From NCBI RefSeq assembly GCF_012927355.1, contig NZ_JABBGK010000002.1, positions 1,012,758 through 1,076,757 on the forward strand: a stretch of 64,000 bases of DNA, read 5' to 3'. The notes under the pieces are model-generated. The model had not been told where the DNA came from. It saw only the letters and a list, made by a program, of their open reading frames with translations, and did not search any database. The translations under genes and the position numbers were made by a program. The DNA is from Rhizobium terricola (GTDB taxonomy: Bacteria; Pseudomonadota; Alphaproteobacteria; Rhizobiales; Rhizobiaceae). Positions 19,081-26,650 of this stretch are shown here, in pieces (position 1 is the first letter of the stretch; each line of letters opens with the position of its first letter).

Positions 19081-19247
19081 GCCAAAAATGGAGAGCATTA
19101 AATGAACGCGGTTCCCAACTCGAAACCGCCATCGGCGACTGCTCCAGCGCTTCACATCCAGAATTTATCCATGTTTTGCGCACAAAAGAGATCTTTTCCG
19201 TCCCCCCACACTGCTGACGCCGGGCGAAAAATGCTCTCACCCAAAGC

Positions 19248-19276
19248 TTGCCATTTGGAACGATCTAAATTATTGA
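19248..19276 (+). promoter_or_regulatory. Promoter of the DUF993 gene with operator in the spacer
   Basis: -35 TTGCCA (19248-19253), a 17-bp spacer TTTGGAACGATCTAAAT (19254-19270) and -10 TATTGA (19271-19276). The spacer is the same LacI-type operator as at 19058-19071 with one base changed (TTGGAACGATCTAA). The inferred start is near 19283, about 20 bases before the ATG. Confidence 0.75.
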
Positions 19277-19302
19277 GCAGTCAAACCATGGAGGAGGATG
19301 CC

Positions 19303-20469
19303 ATGACCCACGCCATCACGCTGCCAAAGGTGGACGGCACGATCGAGGCCTATCGCTTGATCGGTACGCCGGTCGGCCGGCCCGACCGACCGCCACGCTT
19401 CAACCGCATCGCCTATGCCGCCGCCCATGTCGTCTCGGATCCGTTGCGCGACAGCGATCCCTGGGGCTCGCCCGCCATCGACTGGGAACGCACGATGGCC
19501 TTCCGGCACCATCTCTGGGGGCTCGGTTTCAAGATCGCCGAAGCGATGGACACCTCCCAGCGTGGCATGGGGCTCGATTGGGCCGGCGCGCAGGAACTGA
19601 TCCGCCGTTCGCTCGCCGAAGCGCGGCACGTGCCGGGTGCCGACCTCGCCTGTGGCGCGGGCACCGATCATCTGCCAGCCGCAGATGCACGCTCGCTGGA
19701 CGATGTGGTTCGCGCCTACGAAACACAAATGGCGTTCGTCGAAGCCCATGGCGGGCGCACCATCATGATGGCCAGCCGCGCGTTGGCGCGCGTGGCGCGG
19801 TCCGCAGACGACTACCGCACCGTCTATCGCCGCATTCTCTCGCAGGCGAAGGATAAAGTCATCCTGCACTGGCTCGGCAGCATGTTCGACCCGCAACTCG
19901 CCGGCTATTGGGGCAGCGACGATTTCGACAAGGCGCTGGAGACGGTCCTGTCGATCATCGCGGAGAACAGCGACAAGGTGGAAGGCATCAAGATCTCCCT
20001 CTTGGACAACACGAAGGAGATTGCCCTGCGCAGGCGCCTGCCGCCGGGGGTGCTCTGCTATACCGGTGACGATTTCAACTACGCCGACCTGATCGAGGAC
20101 GGCCCCGACGGCTACAGCCACGCCCTGCTCGGCATCTTCGACGCCGTGGCTCCCCAGGCCTCGCTTGCGCTGGCAACACTCGCAGATGGCAGGCAAGACG
20201 AATTCCGCAAGGTTCTGGCGCCGACAGTGCCCCTGTCCCGCAAGATCTTCGAGACGCCTACGCAATACTACAAGGCGGGTGTCGTCTTCCTCGCCTGGCT
20301 GAACGGTCACCAGAACCACTTTACGATGCCTGCCGGCATGCAATCCGCGCGCGGAATCCTGCACTACTGCGATGTCTTCCGCCTCGCCGACCAGGCAAAC
20401 GTTCTCGATCAGCCCGAGCTTGCCCTGTCACGCATGGAAAGCTTCGTCGCCGTCAACGGCGGGCGCTGA
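19303..20469 (+). CDS. DUF993 family protein (dihydrodipicolinate-synthase-like TIM barrel)
   Basis: A 388-residue member of the DUF993 family, which is annotated as related to the dihydrodipicolinate synthase / N-acetylneuraminate lyase aldolases. Features seen are FNRIAYAAAHVVSDPL, the segment KVILHWLGSMFDPQLAGYWG, and KVEGIKISLLDNTKE, whose lysine could be a Schiff-base residue by analogy (not proven). ATG 19303, five bases after GAGGAGGA, is preferred to an in-frame ATG at 19288. It would make or break a C-C bond on a keto acid or sugar acid. It is divergent from the LacI regulator and shares its operator, so it belongs to the same pathway. Confidence 0.85.
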   Translation: MTHAITLPKVDGTIEAYRLIGTPVGRPDRPPRFNRIAYAAAHVVSDPLRDSDPWGSPAIDWERTMAFRHHLWGLGFKIAEAMDTSQRGMGLDWAGAQELIRRSLAEARHVPGADLACGAGTDHLPAADARSLDDVVRAYETQMAFVEAHGGRTIMMASRALARVARSADDYRTVYRRILSQAKDKVILHWLGSMFDPQLAGYWGSDDFDKALETVLSIIAENSDKVEGIKISLLDNTKEIALRRRLPPGVLCYTGDDFNYADLIEDGPDGYSHALLGIFDAVAPQASLALATLADGRQDEFRKVLAPTVPLSRKIFETPTQYYKAGVVFLAWLNGHQNHFTMPAGMQSARGILHYCDVFRLADQANVLDQPELALSRMESFVAVNGGR

Positions 20470-20477
20470 ACCACTCG

Positions 20478-20523
20478 CCCCGTCTTGCCGTATTGCTTCA
20501 GGTAGCGAAAAGGCAAGACGGGG
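20478..20523 (+). terminator. Hairpin after DUF993 that also covers the SDR ribosome site
   Basis: A perfect 12-bp inverted repeat, CCCCGTCTTGCC (20478-20489) and GGCAAGACGGGG (20512-20523), with a 22-base loop. It lies eight bases after the DUF993 stop and ends five bases before the SDR start codon. There is no long T-run, so termination would be partial. The right arm contains the purine-rich GACGGGG that would serve as the SDR ribosome-binding site. Confidence 0.6.
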
Positions 20524-20528
20524 TTCTG

Positions 20529-21323
20529 ATGACCAACGACAACACATCGGTCGACAACGAGACGACGGCACCTTCGCGGGTCGCCTGGGTTACCGGGGCA
20601 AGTTCCGGCATCGGCCGGGCTCTCGCCTTGCGTCTTGCGCGAGACGGCTGGAACGTCGCCGCAAGCGCCCGCAGCACCGTCGAGCTCAATCGGCTCTGTG
20701 CCGAGGCACCAGACCGTATCGTCAGCTTCCCGCTCGACGTCACCGACAGGACAGCCGTCCACGAAACGGTCAACGAAATCACCACTCGATTGGGTCCGGT
20801 CGCACTCGCTGTCTTCGCGGCAGGAACCTATGCGCGGGACTACGCGTCCGACTTCGACGCCGCACGTCTGAAAACGATGGTCGACCTCAACCTGATCGGC
20901 ACCGCGTATTGCCTGGAAGCGGTCATGCCGGCCATGATCGCCCGCAGAACTGGACAGATCGCGGTCGTTGCCTCGGTGTCCGGATATGTCGGCCTACCCG
21001 GTGCGGCGAGCTATGGAGCGACGAAGGCCGCGCTCAACGTGATGTGCGAGGCACTTCATCCGGAACTGGCAGAAAAGAGCGTTTGCCTGTCGATCGTCAA
21101 TCCGGGTTTCGTCGATACGCCGCTGACCCGGAAGAACGATTTTCCGATGCCCTTCCTCATTTCATCCGAAGCGGCTGCGGATGCCATCGCCAAGGGCCTC
21201 GCGACAAACCGCTACGAGATCGTCTTTCCCCGCAGGATGGCTGTCGCGATGAAGATACTCCACGCACTGCCGGCGAGGCTCCGGTTCAAGCTGACGCGGC
21301 GAATGCTGAGATCCCCCGATTGA
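20529..21323 (+). CDS. Short-chain dehydrogenase/reductase
   Basis: A 264-residue SDR with TGASSGIG (about 22-29), catalytic serine in VASVSGYVG, and Tyr-x-x-x-Lys in YGATKAAL. The usual NNAG is replaced by AAGTYA, as in some lipid-acting SDRs. ATG 20529 follows the GACGGGG of a hairpin arm. It converges on the cyclopropane-synthase-like gene with a four-base gap. SDRs accompany the cfa/flavin/DUF1365 genes in other proteobacteria, so a role in membrane-lipid modification is more likely than in the sugar block to its left, though it could be read through from DUF993. Confidence 0.87.
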   Translation: MTNDNTSVDNETTAPSRVAWVTGASSGIGRALALRLARDGWNVAASARSTVELNRLCAEAPDRIVSFPLDVTDRTAVHETVNEITTRLGPVALAVFAAGTYARDYASDFDAARLKTMVDLNLIGTAYCLEAVMPAMIARRTGQIAVVASVSGYVGLPGAASYGATKAALNVMCEALHPELAEKSVCLSIVNPGFVDTPLTRKNDFPMPFLISSEAAADAIAKGLATNRYEIVFPRRMAVAMKILHALPARLRFKLTRRMLRSPD

Positions 21324-21327
21324 CGAG

Positions 21328-22545
21328 CTATTCGGGGTTGTCGAGCCGGACCTGAACCACATCGATCCGACCCGTGCGAAAGCCGACGGCACAATAGTGG
21401 AGATAGAAACGCCACAGCCGATAGAATCGGCGATCAAAGCCGAGGGCCTCGATCTTCGGCCAATTCGCGACGAAAGCGTGGTCCCACGCAACCAGTGTCC
21501 GGTCATAATCGCGGCCGAAGGCCAGCAGCGAACCGATGGCCAGACCCGCCTTTCGAGCTCCGTCCTTGAACGCCGCCACAGAGGGGAGCATCCCGCCTGG
21601 GAAGATGTAGGTCTGGATGAAGTCGGCCCGGCGTCGATAGGTTTCAAAGCGGTCTTCGTCGATTGTGATGGACTGCACCATGGCACTGCCGCCGGGCTTC
21701 AGGCGTTGACGCAGCGTCGCAAAATAGACCGGCCAGTTTTCCTCGCCGACTGCCTCGAACATCTCGATCGAGACGATCTTGTCGAAGCGGCCTTCACAGT
21801 GGCGGTAATCCTCCAGACGAATGTCCGCCCGGTCGGATAGACCTGCCCGTTCCAGACGATCCCGCGCATATTTCGCCTGCTCGACCGAAAGCGTCAGGCA
21901 GGTGAGGCGGCAACCGGTGGCGCGGATCGCATGCTCGGCAAATCCGCCCCAGCCGCAGCCGATCTCCAGCACATGGTCGTCCGGACCGATGTTCAGTTCT
22001 CTGACGATCCGCGCATACTTTGCCTCCTGCGCGTCCGACAGGCCTTGTCCGGGCGTCTCATAGAGGGCCGAGGAATAGGTCATCGTCCGATCGAGCCAGA
22101 GCGCATAGAAACTGTTGCCCAGATCGTAGTGGAACGCGATGTTGCGGCGGCTGCCTTTCACCGTGTTGCGTCTAAGCGTGTGACGAATGCGGGCGACAGC
22201 GCCGGTGATCAGGTTGGGGGCCATCAGGCGCGAAAACCGGTCTTCATTGGCAACCGCCAGCTCGAGCACCGCACCGATGTCGGGGCTATCGACGTCGCCA
22301 TCGATCACCGCGCCGGCAAAGCCCAAGGTGCCGCCCATCATGATCCGCAGCAGCGCACGGGGACGTCTTATCGTCAACACGGCTGTCGGACCCGTTTCGA
22401 CGCCGGTCGCAACATGCTCGAAGCCGTTCTCAAACTGCAGGACCAGCCGTCCCCTGCGGAGCCTGTCCGCCCAACGGCACAGCATTCTCTGCCACACGGG
22501 GCGCGCAGGCGCGAGGCCGGAGGTTTCCTGTTCGGCGTGGCTCAT
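21328..22545 (-). CDS. Cyclopropane-fatty-acyl-phospholipid synthase family methyltransferase
   Basis: A 405-residue SAM-dependent enzyme. It has an N-terminal lipid-binding domain (about 20-110), HYDLGNSFYALWLD, the SAM motif VLEIGCGWGGFAEHA, EMFEAVGEENW, and YIFPGGMLPS, all typical of cyclopropane synthases. It methylates unsaturated acyl chains of membrane phospholipids. The FAD oxidoreductase and DUF1365 partners, together with RpoE-ChrR, match the Rhodobacter sphaeroides photooxidative regulon, in which a relative (UfaM) makes methylated or furan fatty acids. Whether this one makes cyclopropane, methyl-branched or furan lipid is not decided. Its start overlaps the DUF1365 stop by four bases. 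Confidence 0.9.
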   Translation of the reverse strand: MSHAEQETSGLAPARPVWQRMLCRWADRLRRGRLVLQFENGFEHVATGVETGPTAVLTIRRPRALLRIMMGGTLGFAGAVIDGDVDSPDIGAVLELAVANEDRFSRLMAPNLITGAVARIRHTLRRNTVKGSRRNIAFHYDLGNSFYALWLDRTMTYSSALYETPGQGLSDAQEAKYARIVRELNIGPDDHVLEIGCGWGGFAEHAIRATGCRLTCLTLSVEQAKYARDRLERAGLSDRADIRLEDYRHCEGRFDKIVSIEMFEAVGEENWPVYFATLRQRLKPGGSAMVQSITIDEDRFETYRRRADFIQTYIFPGGMLPSVAAFKDGARKAGLAIGSLLAFGRDYDRTLVAWDHAFVANWPKIEALGFDRRFYRLWRFYLHYCAVGFRTGRIDVVQVRLDNPE

Positions 22546-23333
22546 GGTTTCTCCATTTCATTCTGCAGGACAACCGTGCTGGCGACCGGTATCGCCGCCG
22601 GCGTATGGCGGTAGATCGGCGTGCGCTTCAACCAAAGCAGCAAGGCTTCCCAGTGGATTCCGACGACCACCTTCATCGTCATCAGCGGATAGGTCAGCAG
22701 CATGCGCAGCAGCGCCGCATCGGAAATCTCGCGACGCTCCCCGACAAAGGACGCAAAGAGCAGGGCCCCTTCGTCATCACTCTCACCTATGTTGATCGCC
22801 ACAGCCTCGCCCGGCGGCTTGATGTTGAACCGGTAGGTGCAATTCATCGGCACGAAGGGAGACACATACATCCTCTTGGCACATTCGTGCCGGACGGAAC
22901 GGCCATCGCCTTCGACCGGAATCACATAGGTATGTCGCTCCCCGAAGGTGTTGCAGACCTCGTAGAGAATGGCGACCATCGCTCCGTCGCCCCGGCTGCA
23001 GAAATAGACGGTTAGCGGATTGAAGACGAAACCGAAGATGCGGGGATAGCACAGCATTGTGACCCGCAGGTCCGGCTCGGCGATGCCGGCATCGGCAAGA
23101 TGTCCCGCCACCCAGCTCTTCAGCCCTTCCCGCCTTCCGTCGCCATGATCTGCATCATGGACGGAAAAGACGGCTCGTCGGTTGTGGCCGAACAGTCTTA
23201 GGCTCCTGCCTAGCAGCGGCAGCTCATCGAGATCCACCAACAGCGAAAAGACGCTGTAGCGCAGCCGATGGCGTTTCGGCCGGTGCCGGACATGAAGGAC
23301 ATGACCCGTGTAGAGGGCGGAGGCGAAGCTCAT
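22542..23333 (-). CDS. DUF1365 domain-containing protein
   Basis: A 263-residue DUF1365 protein: MSFASALYTGHVLHVRHRP at the N-terminus, LLCYPRIFGFVFNPLTVYFC-like core (here MLCYPRIFGFVFNPLTVYFC) and PFVPMNCTYRFNIKPPGE. The family is found almost only beside flavin amine-oxidase-like proteins and cyclopropane-synthase-like enzymes, and its reaction is unknown. ATG 23333 is chosen because it overlaps the oxidoreductase stop (ATGA) and gives the conserved start. Both ends overlap neighbours by four bases, so the three genes form one tightly coupled operon. Confidence 0.9.
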   Translation of the reverse strand: MSFASALYTGHVLHVRHRPKRHRLRYSVFSLLVDLDELPLLGRSLRLFGHNRRAVFSVHDADHGDGRREGLKSWVAGHLADAGIAEPDLRVTMLCYPRIFGFVFNPLTVYFCSRGDGAMVAILYEVCNTFGERHTYVIPVEGDGRSVRHECAKRMYVSPFVPMNCTYRFNIKPPGEAVAINIGESDDEGALLFASFVGERREISDAALLRMLLTYPLMTMKVVVGIHWEALLLWLKRTPIYRHTPAAIPVASTVVLQNEMEKP

Positions 23334-24688
23334 TCGACCGCCTCGTGTGCCCGGACATGGGCGATCCGTCCGGATTCGTCCGCGACCGTCCACGGACGGC
23401 GCACACCGCCAAGCGCCTCGGCCACCGCAAGGCCGGCCTGAAGACCGTCCTCGTGGAAACCGCTTCCGAAATAGGCCCCGCAGAACCAGGTGTTGCGTCG
23501 GCCCTGAAGCGACCAGAGACGACGCTGCGCGGCAATGGCCTTGAGGTCGAACAAGGGATGCGTGTAGTCGAACACGCTGATGATCTTCTTCTCGTCGAGT
23601 GCCCGGCACGGATTGAGCGTGACGAACAGCGGCGCGGCAGGATCAAGCGACTGCAGATGGTTCATCCAGTAGGTTACGCAAAGCGCGCTTTTTCCCGAGC
23701 GATCCGCATCCGCTATGTAATTCCAGCTCGACCAGACTTTCCGACGCTTCGGCATCAGGCCGACATCGGAATGAAGAACGGCAACGTTGGGCGTATAATC
23801 GAACGCGCCCAGCGCCTCCCGCTCACCGTTGTCTGCATCGGAAAGCAACCGCAGCGCCTGATCGGCGTGGGCGGCAATCACGACATCGTCGAAACGATCC
23901 GCATGGCCGGCCGCATCAACGACCTCGACGCCGATGGCGAGACGACGGACCGAGATGACCGCGCTTTCGAGCCGCACCTCACCGCGAAAATCGGCGAGCA
24001 GACGCTTCACATATTCGCGGCTTCCGCCGGCGACAGTGCGCCAGCGCGGGCGATCCTTGAGTTGCAGGAGGCCGTGGTTGGCAAAGAACCGGATGAAGGC
24101 ATGCAGCGGATAAAGTCGCATTTCGGACGCCGTGGTCGACCAGATCGCCGCACCCATCGGCAGAAGATGGTCTTCGACGAATGAGGCGCCGTAGCCACTC
24201 CGGGCCAGATAGTCGCCAAGACTTACCGCCTCGAGTTCGGGGCGCCCGAGCAGTTCCGGCGCTTCCTTGTAGAAGCGCAGAATGTCGGAAACCATGCGCC
24301 AGAAGCGTGGACGGACCGCATTGATTGGCTGACCCAGAAGTCCGCCCAGACCTGAACCGGAATACTCGAAGCGTCCACCATCGAGGGACGCGGAAAAGGA
24401 CATGGACGACGGCAGTGTCGGAACGGAGAGATGATCGAAAAGGGCGACCAGGTTGGGGTAGTTGCGATCGTTGTAGACAATGAAGCCGGTGTCCACGGCG
24501 ATGTCGCGCCCGGCCGTGCGGGCGATTACCGTATTGGCATGGCCTCCAGCGCGCGAATCGGCTTCGAAGAGCACGACATCGGCGCTGCGGCTCAGGAGCC
24601 ATGCGGCAGACAGCCCGGATATACCCGATCCCACGACAGCGATCTTGCGCCTACCGTTGTGGCCCGAACTTCTAAAGCCGCTGTCCAT
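23330..24688 (-). CDS. FAD-dependent oxidoreductase (amine-oxidase fold), lipid-modification partner
   Basis: A 452-residue flavoprotein with the dinucleotide motif KIAVVGSGISGLSAAWLLS at about 15-33 and FEADSRAGGHANTV, typical of NAD(P)-binding Rossmann/flavin amine-oxidase proteins paired with DUF1365 and CFA-like genes. In R. sphaeroides such a flavoprotein (UfaD type) works with the methyltransferase on unsaturated acyl chains. It is the first gene of a three-gene operon whose promoter matches the ECF sigma pattern, about 25 bases of leader upstream. The precise acyl reaction here is inferred from context. Confidence 0.88.
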   Translation of the reverse strand: MDSGFRSSGHNGRRKIAVVGSGISGLSAAWLLSRSADVVLFEADSRAGGHANTVIARTAGRDIAVDTGFIVYNDRNYPNLVALFDHLSVPTLPSSMSFSASLDGGRFEYSGSGLGGLLGQPINAVRPRFWRMVSDILRFYKEAPELLGRPELEAVSLGDYLARSGYGASFVEDHLLPMGAAIWSTTASEMRLYPLHAFIRFFANHGLLQLKDRPRWRTVAGGSREYVKRLLADFRGEVRLESAVISVRRLAIGVEVVDAAGHADRFDDVVIAAHADQALRLLSDADNGEREALGAFDYTPNVAVLHSDVGLMPKRRKVWSSWNYIADADRSGKSALCVTYWMNHLQSLDPAAPLFVTLNPCRALDEKKIISVFDYTHPLFDLKAIAAQRRLWSLQGRRNTWFCGAYFGSGFHEDGLQAGLAVAEALGGVRRPWTVADESGRIAHVRAHEAVE

Positions 24689-24719
24689 CGATCTACCTCG
24701 CCTTGCTGTTCATTTCACA

Positions 24720-24749
24720 GCATTACGCAGACCGAAGCGAAACGGATCG
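24720..24749 (-). promoter_or_regulatory. RpoE-type (ECF) promoter for the flavoprotein-DUF1365-cfa operon
   Basis: On the minus strand CGATCC (24744-24749), an 18-bp spacer, and TAATGC (24720-24725). This matches the TGATCC-N18-TAA pattern of the R. sphaeroides RpoE/ChrR regulon with one mismatch. The inferred start is near 24713, about 25 bases before the ATG at 24688. Confidence 0.65.
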
Positions 24750-24776
24750 ATGCCCGGTGAATAAATTCCGGTCGAG

Positions 24777-24806
24777 TGATCCGCTGTGGAGTTTGCGCCG
24801 TAAAGG
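24777..24806 (+). promoter_or_regulatory. RpoE-type (ECF) autoregulatory promoter of rpoE-chrR
   Basis: TGATCC (24777-24782), an 18-bp spacer and TAAAGG (24801-24806). The -35 is a perfect match to the known RpoE/ChrR pattern. It lies 27 bp from the divergent copy and about 114 bp before the sigma start codon. Confidence 0.7.
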
Positions 24807-24919
24807 CGGTCATGACGACAGGATTTTCCATAGCGGCGGATGCATGCCACAATGAACGGGGGCAATTTGTGCGGCAGCCCCGTCCTTTGCCGCAGGTTCG
24901 TGGGAAAAAAACGGCATCC

Positions 24920-25489
24920 ATGCAGGCCAGCGACGATGAAAGTTCACAAGGTAAACTCGCTCAGCTTCTGACCGCCGTAGGGCAGAAGAAGGACGTCGAA
25001 GCCTTCGAAGCACTGTTCCGCCATTACGGACCAAGGGTGCGGGCCTACATGGCGAAGCTCGCCCGAGATGGACAGGCATCCGAAGAACTGATGCAGGAGA
25101 CCATGCTGGCGGTATGGAATAAAGCACACCAGTTCGACCCTGCACGGGGCAACGTTTCGAGCTGGATCTTCACCATCGCGCGAAATCTCAGGATCGACGC
25201 CTACCGAAAAACGAAGCGTCCGGCATTCGACCCGAACGACCCCGCGTTCGTTCCCGACGACGTGCCATCGGCCGACGTCGAGTTCGAACAACAGGAGGAA
25301 GCCGACCGGCTTCGGCGCGCCATGACGACGCTACCCGCGGAACAACTGGAGCTTTTGAAACTGTCCTTCTTCAATGAAGCATCCCATAGCGCCATAGCCG
25401 CAAAGCTCGGTCTGCCCATGGGTACCGTCAAGTCTCGCATCCGGCTTGCCTTCGCAAAGCTGCGCGCCGCGCTGGAGGACCGGTCATGA
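24920..25489 (+). CDS. rpoE: ECF RNA polymerase sigma factor (RpoE, ChrR-partnered group)
   Basis: A 189-residue ECF sigma factor. Region 2 spans about 25-95 (AFEALFRHYGPRVRAYM, then ELMQETMLAVWNKA and WIFTIARNLRIDAYR) and region 4 about 130-185 (LPAEQLELLKLSFFNEASHSAIAAKLGLPMGTVKSRIRLAFAKL, in two helices). It directs polymerase to TGATCC-type promoters when released from ChrR, classically under singlet oxygen. ATG 24920 is used because an earlier in-frame start at 24776 would lie inside the promoter. Its stop overlaps chrR by four bases, coupling sigma and anti-sigma synthesis. Confidence 0.93.
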   Translation: MQASDDESSQGKLAQLLTAVGQKKDVEAFEALFRHYGPRVRAYMAKLARDGQASEELMQETMLAVWNKAHQFDPARGNVSSWIFTIARNLRIDAYRKTKRPAFDPNDPAFVPDDVPSADVEFEQQEEADRLRRAMTTLPAEQLELLKLSFFNEASHSAIAAKLGLPMGTVKSRIRLAFAKLRAALEDRS

Positions 25490-26160
25490 CCATACAACAT
25501 CACGTCAGCGACGAATTGTTGCTTGCCTATGCTTCCGGCAGCCTCGCGGAAGGCTGGAGCATTGCAGTTGCCACCCATCTCGCCCTTTGTCCGACCTGCC
25601 GGCGGCGCCTCGACTTCATGGAACATGCCGGCGGCGAAATGCTGGAAATGGCCTGTGACGAGGTGGTGGACGACACCAGCTGGAACGCCATGAAAGCAAG
25701 GATCGAGGCGACCGAAGCGGCCGACCCTGCGATAGACAGTACAAAGGCGCCGCCCAGGGCTGCATCATCGAAGGATGTGGTCATTCCCGAACCGTTGCGC
25801 TCCTATCTCGGCGGGGACCTGGCGGCCTTGAAATGGAAGGCACTGGGTCGCGGCGCCTACCACATTCCGATCGCGACCGCCGATGGCGAAAGCATGGTGC
25901 GACTGCTCAAGATTCCGGCGGGCAAGCCGGTTCCGGAGCATTCGCATGGCGGACGCGAACTGACGCTTGTCCTTAGGGGAAGTTTCCGTGACGGAGACGC
26001 CCTTTTCCGGCGCGGAGACCTGGAAGAGGCCGACGAGACCCTGCAGCATCAGCCCATCGCGACGCCCGACGAAGATTGCGTATGCCTGGCGGTCACGGAC
26101 GCGCCCCTGAAATTCCGCAGTCGTCTGTTGCGCCTCATTCAGCCGATGCTCGGCATCTAA
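25486..26160 (+). CDS. chrR: ChrR-family anti-sigma factor (zinc-binding, cupin)
   Basis: A 224-residue anti-sigma factor. The N-terminal zinc-binding domain has His6, His31, Cys35 and Cys38 (motif HLALCPTC), the same positions as in Rhodobacter ChrR, where it binds the sigma factor. The C-terminal cupin (about 105-205) has His152, His154, Glu158 and His188, the second zinc site needed for the singlet-oxygen response. All ligands are present, so it should be a working sensor. It overlaps rpoE by four bases. Confidence 0.95.
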   Translation: MTIQHHVSDELLLAYASGSLAEGWSIAVATHLALCPTCRRRLDFMEHAGGEMLEMACDEVVDDTSWNAMKARIEATEAADPAIDSTKAPPRAASSKDVVIPEPLRSYLGGDLAALKWKALGRGAYHIPIATADGESMVRLLKIPAGKPVPEHSHGGRELTLVLRGSFRDGDALFRRGDLEEADETLQHQPIATPDEDCVCLAVTDAPLKFRSRLLRLIQPMLGI

Positions 26161-26204
26161 GCGGAGAGATCGATGCGCGACGTCTTGCACGCCAGGATCA
26201 CATC

Positions 26205-26609
26205 ATGAGTACCTATGTCATCGCCTACATGGCGAGCGCCATCATCTTCTTCGGCCTCGACTATCTGTGGCTCTCCCGCATCGCGATAGGCTTCTATCGC
26301 CGCCATCTCGGCGAGCTTTTGCTCGCGACACCGAACTTTACCGCGGCGGGGCTCTTCTATCTCTTCTACATCGCCGGGATCGTCTATTTTGCTGTCCTTC
26401 CCGCTGTCTCGTCGGGCAGCCTGCTGACGGCCGCAATCGGCGGTGCCCTGCTCGGGCTGCTCGCCTACGGTACCTATGACATGACCAATCTGGCGACGCT
26501 CAGGGGCTGGCCCATCCCGGTCGTGATTGTCGACATGGCCTGGGGCTGCTTTCTCACGGGGGCCGCCGCCGCAGCCGGCTATCTGGCCGTCACGCGTATC
26601 GCCGGCTAA
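26205..26609 (+). CDS. DUF2177 family membrane protein
   Basis: A 134-residue integral membrane protein with four hydrophobic helices: MSTYVIAYMASAIIFFGLDY, FYLFYIAGIVYFAVLPAV, ALLGLLAYGTYDMTN, and a C-terminal GCFLTGAAAAAGYLAV. The motif GTYDMTNLATLRGWP is diagnostic of DUF2177. The family often accompanies RpoE-ChrR and cfa genes and its function is unknown; a role in membrane lipid turnover is a guess. It starts 44 bases after chrR, so it is probably in the same operon. Confidence 0.88.
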   Translation: MSTYVIAYMASAIIFFGLDYLWLSRIAIGFYRRHLGELLLATPNFTAAGLFYLFYIAGIVYFAVLPAVSSGSLLTAAIGGALLGLLAYGTYDMTNLATLRGWPIPVVIVDMAWGCFLTGAAAAAGYLAVTRIAG

Positions 26610-26650
26610 GCCTCTGGCATGCGACGGGCGCGCGCCCTATCTGTTTTGCC

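Noticed and set aside
24776..24919. An earlier start for rpoE at 24776.
   Set aside because: It begins at the -35 of the gene's own promoter; the conserved sigma domain starts after 24920.
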